Under the pieces are notes generated by a model. It was not told the DNA's origin. It searched no databases and saw nothing but the letters and a program-made list of their open reading frames with translations. A DNA stretch of 29,226 nt from an uncultured Ellagibacter sp. GTDB taxonomy: Bacteria; Actinomycetota; Coriobacteriia; Coriobacteriales; Eggerthellaceae. This document shows, in pieces, positions 23,048 to 29,226 of the stretch (the stretch's first letter is position 1; each line of letters begins with the position of its first letter). The position numbers and the translations under genes were made by a program. The stretch is from positions 1-29,226 of the forward strand of contig CAKUGU010000029.1 of NCBI GenBank assembly GCA_934654815.1, in the 5' to 3' direction.

Positions 23048-23072
23048 GCGGCGCCTCACCTCGAGGCGCCGC
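23048..23072 (+). terminator. Hairpin after the AAHS-like gene
   Basis: GCGGCGCCTC (23048-23057) and GAGGCGCCGC (23063-23072) form a perfect 10-bp stem with loop ACCTC, 26 nt after the stop. No T-run follows (CCCTTGAG), so it may work as an mRNA-end stabiliser or a weak terminator. Confidence 0.6.
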
Positions 23073-23089
23073 CCCTTGAGAACATTACC

Positions 23090-23271
23090 TTGTCGGAAAA
23101 GAGGGTGCCGTCAGTCATCCCCACGCGCAGACGTTCGAGCGTATCCCAACAGTCTCTCCTTCTGTGCAATTACTCCCCAAGTAAACGAGCCTCTTTTCCC
23201 GATTGGCTACCTTCAGAATAGGCTGGCTCACAAGTACCGACGCGCCGAGTCGGCACCCTCTTTCCCGACAA
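23090..23271. repeat. 21-bp inverted repeat (20 of 21) spanning 140 bp upstream of the TetR gene
   Basis: The arm at 23090-23110 is the inverted copy of the arm at 23251-23271 with one mismatch. Similarity continues outward a little, with AATGT-like bases beyond each arm. A third, partial copy (CCTCTTTTCCCGA) lies at 23190-23202. The whole 346-bp gap (23022-23367) has no gene. The arms may be operator copies for the TetR protein, a long-range RNA stem, or ends of a decayed mobile element. Confidence 0.7.
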
Positions 23272-23292
23272 TGAATGTCTTCTGGAAATCGA

Positions 23293-23328
23293 CAAGCATG
23301 CAGGATCCAACCTGCATGCTTGCGTTTT
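23293..23328 (+). terminator. Terminator-like hairpin before the TetR gene
   Basis: CAAGCATGCAGG (23293-23304) and CCTGCATGCTTG (23311-23322) form a perfect 12-bp stem with a 6-nt loop, then CGTTTT. It lies 40 nt upstream of the TetR start. It may stop read-through from the MFS gene, or the palindrome may be the TetR operator. Confidence 0.65.
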
Positions 23329-23367
23329 ACTGAAAGGAACGCCGCGCTGGGGAGCGAAAGGCAACGC

Positions 23368-24003
23368 ATGGCACGACCGAAGAAAAACTCCTCCTTCCCT
23401 GGCGCGAAGGACCGCATGATCGACGCCTTCTGGCGAGCCCTCGAAACATACGACATCGACGAAGTCACCGTGAGCATGATAACGAGCGGCGCCGACTGCA
23501 ACCGCGGGTCGTTCTACTACCATTTCAGCAGCCTGCAGGAATTGGCCCATGCGGCTTTTTGCCGGGACTGCGTGAACAGCGACAGCGTAGCTCGCGCGAT
23601 CCTCGCGCTCGTTTCCGGAAAGCATGTCGAAGCAGCCCATGCCATCTTCGACGAGGAACGCGTACGGAAAATGGGGATCATCGGGGAACGAGGCGGCGCC
23701 CCCATCGCCGGGGGCGAAACATGCGCCGCGCTCAACAACGTTTGGCTCGCCATCGCCTGCGCCGACGGGGAACCCTACACCGCAGGCGCACGCAGCGCGA
23801 TCGACTTCATCGACTACGGCATCGCCCGTTTCGTGAACACCGCCTGCCAGGTCAGCCCCGAAGAATCGAACGTCGACGAGAGCGCCGTCTTCTTGCGTGA
23901 CCTGGCCGTTTTCGCGCTTCAGGAAATAGCGCGATTCCAGCACATCAGCGAGGAGGAAGCGCTGACACGCCTGAAGCGGCTGATAAAAGGTTCGAGCTCG
24001 TAG
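23368..24003 (+). CDS. TetR/AcrR-family transcriptional regulator
   Basis: A 211-residue ligand-responsive repressor-type protein. The N-terminal domain has the TetR layout: helix 1 with RMIDAFWRALETYDIDEVTVSMI, then the helix-turn-helix SGADCNRGSFYYHFSSLQELA at about 40-60, with the diagnostic FYYHF. The rest is an all-helical ligand domain without recognisable subfamily motifs. The ATG at 23368 has AAAGG about 8 nt upstream. Upstream reading frame back to 23275 runs through the terminator-like palindrome and is unlikely to be translated. The closest targets would be the AAHS-like MFS gene upstream or its own promoter. Ligand unknown. Confidence 0.88.
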   Translation: MARPKKNSSFPGAKDRMIDAFWRALETYDIDEVTVSMITSGADCNRGSFYYHFSSLQELAHAAFCRDCVNSDSVARAILALVSGKHVEAAHAIFDEERVRKMGIIGERGGAPIAGGETCAALNNVWLAIACADGEPYTAGARSAIDFIDYGIARFVNTACQVSPEESNVDESAVFLRDLAVFALQEIARFQHISEEEALTRLKRLIKGSSS

Positions 24004-24021
24004 AGTTCCGCCCCTTCAGGG

Positions 24022-24924
24022 CTATTCCTTCCAACTATCTCCCGTGGCGTAATCGATGCCGATGCCCGGCTGCACGTTGTAGCAGTACACGTTGAAGCTC
24101 ACGCCCGCACCGTCGTCCTCGATCGAGTACGCCTCCATATGAACGCCGCGCGCGACAAGCTCACCTCCCTGGAAAACGGGCGTCACACGGTAGAGCACAT
24201 GATTCCCCGTCGCACGCACGTAGTCGCCAGTCTCTTCCTCGTACGGAAGCATGCCCTCGATGTTGAGGTACCTCGTTCCCGTGATGAGGTTCTTCCAGTT
24301 CGCGTTCTGCCCGGTCAGCTGATGCGCAACCAAGTGGCAGCGATTATACAGGCTGCCGCCGTCGATGCCGTCGTACTTCACCGAATGCCACCCCGTCGGC
24401 TTCACGCTGCTGATGCGCCCGCGCTTCTCGGTCGGCATGATGTCGCGCCCCACGTTCGCCTCGGCAACGCCGCAACGCCCGAGGGAATCGAGCTCGCTGA
24501 ACTGGTCGTAGCTGCCGCGAGCCTGCGCCACCGCGATCTCGTCCGCGGTGAATCCGGGCACGTTGCCGTTCACCTCGACCGAAGCCTGCCCGCTGTATTC
24601 GGGAACGGCCGCGAGCAGGTCCGCCGCCGAGAGCGCACCGCCCTGCACCTGCTGTAGGTCGACCGCTTCTCCTGACTCGGATGAAGCCGACGGGTCCGGC
24701 GAAGTCGAGCCGCCCGCATCTTGGGAATCATCGCCCGAAGGCTCTTCGACCTGGGTATTCTGCCCTTGCGAAGACACCGTGTCCTTGCTCGCGTACGCCC
24801 CGGCGCACCCGCTGAGTGCGAGGGAAAGGGCGAGCAGCAGCGAAAGCAGGATCGATTGGCATGCGCGAGCGTTTTTGCCCAGCAACGAAGGCGAAGCGGA
24901 CAAGGAAGCGCGATTGCGTTTCAT
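24022..24924 (-). CDS. Exported lipoprotein DNA/RNA non-specific endonuclease
   Basis: A 300-residue protein with a lipoprotein signal (SILLSLLLALSLALSGC, lipid cysteine at 40) and a Ser/Asp/Glu-rich linker to about residue 90. The nuclease domain contains YNRCHLVAHQLTGQNANWKN with H197 in place of the usual DRGH histidine context and N209/N212 for metal binding, followed by LITGTRYLN and GMLPYEE. This matches the EndA/NucA group of surface nucleases, in which DRGH becomes NRCH. It probably degrades external DNA for nutrition, biofilm turnover or uptake. The frame is open to 25017, but the ATG at 24924 gives a proper signal peptide. Divergent from the SLH protein, convergent with the TetR gene. 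Confidence 0.88.
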   Translation of the reverse strand: MKRNRASLSASPSLLGKNARACQSILLSLLLALSLALSGCAGAYASKDTVSSQGQNTQVEEPSGDDSQDAGGSTSPDPSASSESGEAVDLQQVQGGALSAADLLAAVPEYSGQASVEVNGNVPGFTADEIAVAQARGSYDQFSELDSLGRCGVAEANVGRDIMPTEKRGRISSVKPTGWHSVKYDGIDGGSLYNRCHLVAHQLTGQNANWKNLITGTRYLNIEGMLPYEEETGDYVRATGNHVLYRVTPVFQGGELVARGVHMEAYSIEDDGAGVSFNVYCYNVQPGIGIDYATGDSWKE

Positions 24925-24964
24925 GGCAGACCCCCAAGACGGTCGGATATCAGTTGAAGTAATG

Positions 24965-24970
24965 ATTGTA
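24965..24970 (-). promoter_or_regulatory. -10 of the nuclease gene
   Basis: TACAAT on the minus strand, 41 nt upstream of the ATG. The -35 is poor. Confidence 0.4.
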
Positions 24971-25059
24971 GTACGAAACCGCTCCGAACGATAAGAGGGG
25001 CGACGCGTCCTGTGCATCCCGCTTTTTTGTCTAGGATTCCAAGAAATAGACCCGTCGAG

Positions 25060-25088
25060 CTGACGAGGTCATCGCACTACGCTACAAT
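25060..25088 (+). promoter_or_regulatory. Promoter of the SLH-domain protein
   Basis: CTGACG (25060-25065) and TACAAT (25083-25088) with 17 bp between. RNA would start near 25095, giving a leader of about 58 nt. Confidence 0.6.
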
Positions 25089-25152
25089 CAGGGCAAACAC
25101 GGTCACAAGCCACGTTTGCCATAAACGCAGCCATAAACGAAACGAGGATTCC

Positions 25153-26784
25153 ATGACCGACCTTCGAACCAGGACGATTTCCGTCGCCTGCGCGCTCGCG
25201 CTCACCGCAGGGTGTCTTCCCGCGCCCGCCTTCGCCGAAAGCGCGGACTCCGCAGCTTCCTCATCCACTGCCGAGCAAAGCGCTTCGCAAGCAAGCAACC
25301 GCATCCCCATCGATAAGCAGGCCTTCACTGCAGACGATTCGGGAGAAAGCGGCATCGACCTCCTCGAAACCACGGCCGACCTCAACGCAACTGTCAAACC
25401 GCACGCCGCCTTCTCGGACGAGTTCATGTACTTCTCCGATTTTGAGAGCGGCAAGAACTACGACCTCACTCTTTCTTCGGGCGACAACTACCACGCCATG
25501 GGCTGCTACCAGTTCGACAACCGCTACGGCCTGCAGGATTTCCTCATCGCATGCTACAACTATGATCCGAGCACGTTTTCCATGCTTGCATGGTTGAAAA
25601 GCGAAAACGTCAGCCTCGCCTACGAGCAGAACGCCGACGGGTCCTTCAAGCGCGACGAGAACGGCTCTCTCACCTATCGAAAACTCTACGACAAGAGTGC
25701 TGGCGCCTTCACGAGCATGGGAGCCAAGCTCAACGAATCCTGGAGCGCGGCCTACAAAGCCGACCCCGAGTTGTTCTCCCGCTTGCAGGATGGTTGGTTC
25801 TACCAGGAATATGCCGAGTTCGCAATTTCGTTTTGCAACAACTCGAGTCACAACTTCAACATGGACAATCGCCGCGACTGCGTGAAAGGCCTCGTTAGCG
25901 GCATCTGCAATCTCTTCGGGCCGGGAGGCATGCAGTTCTTCGTAGGCGGAACGCTTTACGGCACGCACTACGACGGCGCACCCCTCAACGGCACCATGAC
26001 CGACCGAGAGTTCGTCACCGTGCTCTGCGACTACATCGTCGACCACGTCGCCGAATACCCCAAGGTGAACTCGCAATACGTCTCTTCGTACCAAAACCGC
26101 TACAAGGAAGAGAAAGCGACCTGCCTCGCTTATCTTGAAAGCGACCCAGAGCCGGAGCCTACCCCCAATCCTATCCCCACGCCTGATCCCGACCCTGAGC
26201 CGGCCCTTCAGTTCGCGGACGTTTCGCAAGACGCCTGGTACGCGAGCAGCGTGCAAGCCGCAGCGGAAAAGGGAATCATCAACGGTTGGGTTAACGAGTC
26301 GGGGCAACAGCTTTTCAATCCCGACGGCACCGTCACGCGTGGCCAGCTCATCACCATGCTGTGGCGTATCCAGGGCAGCCCCCAAGCCGACACGAGCACG
26401 AAAACCTTCTCTGATGTGAACTACGGCATATACTACGGCGACGCCATCCGCTGGGCGCGGGCAACCAAGATCGTCGAAGGCTACGGTAACAACACCTTCA
26501 AACCTGAAAGCCCCATCACGCGCGAAGAGATCGCCATCATGGTCGCGAACTTCGCGAATCGCATGGACGGGAAGAACCCTACGAGCGACGGTGTGAAGCT
26601 TTCTGCCTTCCCCGATGCGAAACATGTCGACACCTGGGCAAAGAGCTCGCTGAGCTGGGCCGTCGACAAGGGAATCATCACAGGATGGAAAGACAGCAGC
26701 AACAAGGCGTGGCTCAAGCCGACCAATACGGCCACCCGCGCCGAAGCTGCGACCATCCTCCTTCGTTATCTCGACGCGCGATAG
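25153..26784 (+). CDS. Secreted S-layer-homology protein with a lysozyme-like N-terminal domain
   Basis: A 543-residue cell-wall-attached protein. A signal peptide (ISVACALALTAGCLPAPAFA, cleavage after ~28) is followed by a Ser/Ala-rich stretch. A domain at about 90-330 follows, containing FESGKNYDLTLSSGDNYHAM and GCYQFDNRYGLQDFL. The ESG and the G-x-YQF placement resemble lysozyme and lytic transglycosylase folds, but this is only a resemblance. A Pro/Glu/Asp linker at about 331-350 leads to three SLH modules (FADVSQDAWY, FSDVNYGIYYGDAI, FPDAKHVDTWA), which anchor proteins to secondary wall polymer. The ATG at 25153 has CGAGGA upstream, and the long frame before it is not needed. The SLH part is certain, the enzymatic role is not. 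Confidence 0.85.
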   Translation: MTDLRTRTISVACALALTAGCLPAPAFAESADSAASSSTAEQSASQASNRIPIDKQAFTADDSGESGIDLLETTADLNATVKPHAAFSDEFMYFSDFESGKNYDLTLSSGDNYHAMGCYQFDNRYGLQDFLIACYNYDPSTFSMLAWLKSENVSLAYEQNADGSFKRDENGSLTYRKLYDKSAGAFTSMGAKLNESWSAAYKADPELFSRLQDGWFYQEYAEFAISFCNNSSHNFNMDNRRDCVKGLVSGICNLFGPGGMQFFVGGTLYGTHYDGAPLNGTMTDREFVTVLCDYIVDHVAEYPKVNSQYVSSYQNRYKEEKATCLAYLESDPEPEPTPNPIPTPDPDPEPALQFADVSQDAWYASSVQAAAEKGIINGWVNESGQQLFNPDGTVTRGQLITMLWRIQGSPQADTSTKTFSDVNYGIYYGDAIRWARATKIVEGYGNNTFKPESPITREEIAIMVANFANRMDGKNPTSDGVKLSAFPDAKHVDTWAKSSLSWAVDKGIITGWKDSSNKAWLKPTNTATRAEAATILLRYLDAR

Positions 26785-26801
26785 CATCACGGGCGAGCGG
26801 A

Positions 26802-26831
26802 TGCGAGCGTGCTCGGTCGAGCACGCTCGCA
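26802..26831 (+). terminator. Perfect 14-bp palindrome after the SLH gene
   Basis: TGCGAGCGTGCTCG (26802-26815) and CGAGCACGCTCGCA (26818-26831) are exact inverted copies 2 bp apart, 17 nt after the stop codon. No T-run follows, so it is a very stable hairpin rather than a classical terminator. Confidence 0.6.
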
Positions 26832-26840
26832 ACTCCAGCC

Positions 26841-26879
26841 AAAACCAAGGAAGGGCGGCCATTCAACATGGTCGCCCTT
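26841..26879 (-). terminator. Terminator of the radical SAM gene
   Basis: AAGGGCGGCCAT (26851-26862) and ATGGTCGCCCTT (26868-26879) form a 12-bp stem with one wobble pair. On the minus strand it is followed by CCTTGGTTTTGG. It lies 27 nt after the radical SAM stop codon. Confidence 0.6.
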
Positions 26880-26906
26880 CCCTTCTACGCCCCTATGCCA
26901 AGCGCT

Positions 26907-28247
26907 TTAGCACGTCACCTGAATCTCAGGTTCGCCGTCGCCGAACAAAAGCTCCCGCTCAGGACCCTTCAGCGCCGCACGCGCTTGGTCGCGCAGGTTG
27001 TTCATCCCGCTCAGGAACTGACGGTACATGACGAGCGTCAGGTAGCGGCCTTTCGTCGTAAGGGTAAGCTCCTCGTCGTTGTCGGTCGCGAACGCGCCGT
27101 TCACACGCATGAACGCAAGCTCCATCGGCAGTCCCGTCTCAAGCGACTGGCCGAACTCGCGCTCGAATTCCCTCTTATCCAAACGCAACTGGTACAGATG
27201 CAGCAGAAAGTAGTAGCGCATCAGATCGCGCTTCGCCATGACGGACTTACCCATGATGGACATATGGCCGGCCTCGATAGCGTCGTTATACTCCTTCAGG
27301 CTGAAGCTGTTCACGTACAGGCAGCCGTTCAGATGCGTGATCGACCCCGATCCGATGGCCGGGTACTCGTTATAGGAAACCTGCAGCTCCTCAAACGGCA
27401 GCTCGATGTCCTTCTTGCCGTCGTGGTTCAAACGCGTGAACGTCCAGATAGTATCGCGCTCGAAGAACGGATGCTCCCCACCCGTCAGCACGCCGTCGAT
27501 AAGCTGGTAATAGCGATATTCCCGATTGTAATCCATCTTCCCGAGCGTCTCGACCATCTTGCGCGTCGTGGCGGCCGAGATATACAGCGGCGAGAACGTC
27601 GTCTGGCGAGCACCGCATTCGACGATTTTCTCCAAATCGTCGATCAGGATTTCCTCAGTCTGCGACGGGAAGTTGAAGATCATGTCCACATTGAGCGAAT
27701 CAAAGTACGGAACTGCCTCGCCGATGCGCTCGAAGATCTCCTCACCGCTTCCGTACTTGTGATAGCGATCCATCTGCTTGAGCAGGTCGTTGTTGAAGCT
27801 CTGCACGCCAACCGAAAGGCGCTGCACGCGCCCCTTCAACTCGTTGAGCCACGGCTGCGTCAGGTGGTTGGGGTTCGTTTCCGACGACACTTCCTTGATA
27901 TGGAAGTTATCGCGCGCAAGATCGATCGTTTTGCACAGCTCGTCGAGCATGATGGTAGGCGTGCCACCGCCGATGTAAAGGCTCTCGAAATCGTACCCGA
28001 GGTCCTTCAGCATCATCATTTCCTTGCGCATGTTCTCAAAGTACGGACGCACGACTTCCTCACGGAAGGGATAACGGTTGAAGCTACAGTAAGGGCAAAG
28101 AACCTGGCAGAACGGTACATGCATGTAAAGCATGTACTTCTCGCCCGGCTTCGGGCCAGGGAAGAATTTCTCATCGGTAGGATGAAGGTCAAGGTGTTCT
28201 TTCGCAATCCCCTTGACCAGCTTGGTCAGCACTCGTTCAGATAGCAT
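26907..28247 (-). CDS. HemN/HemW-like radical SAM protein
   Basis: A 446-residue radical SAM enzyme. The 4Fe-4S cluster motif CxxxCxxC is C47, C51, C54 in HVPFCQVLCPYCSFNRY. The SAM-binding GGGTPT is at 93-98, followed by SSETNPNHL and RLSVGVQSFNNDLL, all typical of the coproporphyrinogen oxidase-like family (HemN, HemW, HutW/ChuW). The C-terminal part ends in the winged domain-like ELTLTTKGRYLTLVMYRQFL. Nothing identifies it as a true HemN, and no haem genes are adjacent. Haem degradation or transfer, or another porphyrin-like reaction, is possible. AAGGAG lies 5 nt upstream of the ATG. Monocistronic. Family firm, reaction open. Confidence 0.82.
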   Translation of the reverse strand: MLSERVLTKLVKGIAKEHLDLHPTDEKFFPGPKPGEKYMLYMHVPFCQVLCPYCSFNRYPFREEVVRPYFENMRKEMMMLKDLGYDFESLYIGGGTPTIMLDELCKTIDLARDNFHIKEVSSETNPNHLTQPWLNELKGRVQRLSVGVQSFNNDLLKQMDRYHKYGSGEEIFERIGEAVPYFDSLNVDMIFNFPSQTEEILIDDLEKIVECGARQTTFSPLYISAATTRKMVETLGKMDYNREYRYYQLIDGVLTGGEHPFFERDTIWTFTRLNHDGKKDIELPFEELQVSYNEYPAIGSGSITHLNGCLYVNSFSLKEYNDAIEAGHMSIMGKSVMAKRDLMRYYFLLHLYQLRLDKREFEREFGQSLETGLPMELAFMRVNGAFATDNDEELTLTTKGRYLTLVMYRQFLSGMNNLRDQARAALKGPERELLFGDGEPEIQVTC

Positions 28248-28275
28248 GAGTTCTCCTTATGCTTATAAAATCGGC

Positions 28276-28304
28276 TTACTATACTATCCTTTTTCATAAG
28301 TCAA
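28276..28304 (-). promoter_or_regulatory. Promoter of the radical SAM gene
   Basis: On the minus strand TTGACT (28299-28304) is five of six to consensus. It is followed after 17 bp by TAGTAA (28276-28281), or after 15 bp by the better TATAGT (28278-28283), in an AT-rich stretch. Confidence 0.6.
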
Positions 28305-28387
28305 CATCGTGAGAAAGTCCTGCTCTCTACGGGAACAGCAAGATGCTCAGCCGCGATGCGAGCGCAGGTTAAGCCGCCTTAGAACGC

Positions 28388-28393
28388 TATACT
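28388..28393 (+). promoter_or_regulatory. -10 of the LOG-family gene
   Basis: TATACT, five of six to consensus, 30 nt upstream of the ATG at 28424. No clear -35. Confidence 0.45.
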
Positions 28394-28423
28394 TTTCCCA
28401 GCAAACAAAAGGAAAGGGCAAGC

Positions 28424-28957
28424 ATGAAACTCTGCGTTTTCGGATCATCGAGCGCATCGCTCGCACCGATCTATCTCAGCGAGGCAGAAGCGCTCGGCCA
28501 GGCGATTGCATTACATGGCCATGAACTCGTCTTCGGAGGCTACGACACCGGTCTCATGGGAGCGGTAGCGGCAGGCGCCGCTGAGATGGGAGGACGCGTA
28601 ATCGGCGTCATTCCCGAATCTCTCGAAGGTAAGGGACGCAAAATCTTTCCTTGCACCATCCTTGAAACCACGCCGAACCTCGCCGAGCGGAAGAACCGCA
28701 TGATCGCGCTTTCCGACGGCTTCATCACCCTACCGGGAGGGCTCGGAACCTTCGACGAGCTATTCAGCGTTCTCTCCCTTGAAAAAGCAGGCGAGATAGC
28801 CTGCAAAAGCGCGCTCCTCAACGTTGCCGAGTATTTCAATCCTCTTATCAGAATGCTCGACGATGCCTACGAAAAAAGCCTGAACTCGACGAATTGGCGC
28901 GAAAGCTGCGAGGTTTTCATCAACCCCGAAGAACTCGTTTCGTGGATCGAGAAATAA
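28424..28957 (+). CDS. LOG-family (TIGR00730) Rossmann-fold protein
   Basis: A 177-residue cytosolic protein of the lonely-guy family, which hydrolyses nucleoside 5'-monophosphates to the base and ribose 5-phosphate. Plants and some bacteria use this reaction to release cytokinins. MKLCVFGSSSAS starts the first Rossmann strand, LVFGGYDTGLMGAVAAGA is the nucleotide loop, and the hallmark PGGLGTFDE is at 104-112, preceded by the ERKNRM arginine. The ATG has AAGGAAAGGG upstream. It stands alone next to the rRNA operon. In most gut bacteria the role is housekeeping nucleotide salvage, which is an inference. Confidence 0.88.
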   Translation: MKLCVFGSSSASLAPIYLSEAEALGQAIALHGHELVFGGYDTGLMGAVAAGAAEMGGRVIGVIPESLEGKGRKIFPCTILETTPNLAERKNRMIALSDGFITLPGGLGTFDELFSVLSLEKAGEIACKSALLNVAEYFNPLIRMLDDAYEKSLNSTNWRESCEVFINPEELVSWIEK

Positions 28958-29042
28958 AGAAGCATAGTGAAACGGCGGGCTGTCGTTAGATCTCGGATGG
29001 GCGCGCCACGACTTCCCCAATGCATGAAAGAATGCTTTGATG

Positions 29043-29064
29043 TTAGCGAACGCTAGAACGCTAA
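29043..29064. repeat. Short inverted-repeat cluster TAGCG/CGCTA
   Basis: TAGCG-AA-CGCTA (29044-29055) is immediately followed by a further CGCTAA (29059-29064), which also pairs with TTAGCG (29043-29048). It sits in an AT-rich patch between the LOG gene and the rRNA terminators. No function is recognised. Confidence 0.4.
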
Positions 29065-29084
29065 GCATAACGTTCCTATAACAC

Positions 29085-29113
29085 AAAAAAGGGGGCGGCC
29101 CCTGGCCGCCCCC
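29085..29113 (-). terminator. Strong second terminator of the rRNA operon
   Basis: GGGGGCGGCC (29091-29100) and GGCCGCCCCC (29104-29113) form a 10-bp all-GC stem. On the minus strand it is followed by TTTTTT (29085-29090). A smaller GGGCCC hairpin (29117-29133) precedes it. Confidence 0.85.
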
Positions 29114-29149
29114 CCAGGGCCCCCGCAGGGCCCGAAGGCGCAACAAAAG

Positions 29150-29177
29150 AAAAAAGCGCCGCCCATGAGCGGAACGC
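29150..29177 (-). terminator. First terminator, at the 5S rRNA end
   Basis: Minus-strand GCG-TT-CCGC pairs with GCGGCGC (7 bp with a 2-nt bulge, loop TCATGG) and is followed by TTTTTT (29150-29155). It overlaps the 3' end of the 5S sequence. Confidence 0.6.
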
Positions 29178-29226
29178 CCTATCCTCCCACGGCCTTGCGC
29201 CGCAGTACTTTCGGCGAGGAGGGGCT
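29168..29226 (-). rRNA. rrf: 5S rRNA, 3' part (cut by window edge)
   Basis: Read on the minus strand, the last bases contain CGCCGAAAGTACTGCGGCG, then CAAGGCCGTGGGAGGATAGG and GCGTTCC. This is the familiar loop E, helix IV-V and terminal-stem order of actinobacterial 5S rRNA (compare GCCGATGGTACTGC and GTGGGAGAGTAGG). The 3' end is placed near 29168 by eye. The 23S and 16S genes would lie beyond the window. Two intrinsic terminators follow. Confidence 0.85.

Noticed and set aside
28760..29146. 128-codon minus-strand frame next to the 5S gene
   Set aside because: It runs through the rRNA terminators and is antisense to the LOG gene.

Overview
The window looks like the chromosome of a high-GC, anaerobic actinobacterium of the class Coriobacteriia (Eggerthellaceae-like, for example near Gordonibacter, Eggerthella or Adlercreutzia). 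This is an inference from GC-rich codons, rubrerythrin as oxygen defence, NSS and MFS transporters, an SLH-type surface protein and the 5S rRNA sequence at the right edge. No phage, IS element, CRISPR array or tRNA gene was seen. Most of the DNA is ordinary single-copy chromosome with short operons.

Layout. 1-2.7 kb: truncated IMP dehydrogenase gene and a MOP/Wzx-type flippase with a basic N-terminal tail. 2.8-3.6 kb: rubrerythrin, its terminator, and a perfect 10-5-10 palindrome on its promoter. 3.7-6.6 kb: M18 aminopeptidase and a first NSS (LeuT-type) transporter. 6.6-6.95 kb: a candidate type I toxin-antitoxin locus, with a 29-residue membrane peptide and a convergent antisense RNA promoter. 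7-9.7 kb: YfcE-like phosphodiesterase, Hsp20 under a CIRCE element, Nudix hydrolase, flavodoxin-fold oxidoreductase. 9.7-11.64 kb: citramalate synthase and YerC-type regulator, coupled by an ATGA overlap and followed by the oxidoreductase.

11.8-17.8 kb is the most interesting block. A leftward operon encodes a VTC-type polyphosphate polymerase, a DUF4956 membrane protein and a beta-helix (Cthe_2159-like) lipoprotein. It diverges from an OmpR/PhoB-type response regulator and sensor kinase. Between them lie two mirror-image 7-4-7 direct repeats (CTGAAAG), each 10 bp from a -10-like hexamer, which is the geometry of PhoB-type activation. I read this as one regulated system that probably makes or handles polyphosphate at the envelope.

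17.8-24 kb: a second NSS transporter, two MFS transporters flanking a 650-bp gene-free region, and a TetR regulator whose upstream region carries a 21-bp inverted repeat. 24-26.8 kb: a divergent pair of exported proteins, a lipoprotein nuclease and an SLH protein. 26.9-29 kb: a HemN-like radical SAM protein and a LOG-family protein. The window ends in the 3' part of a leftward 5S rRNA gene followed by tandem terminators.
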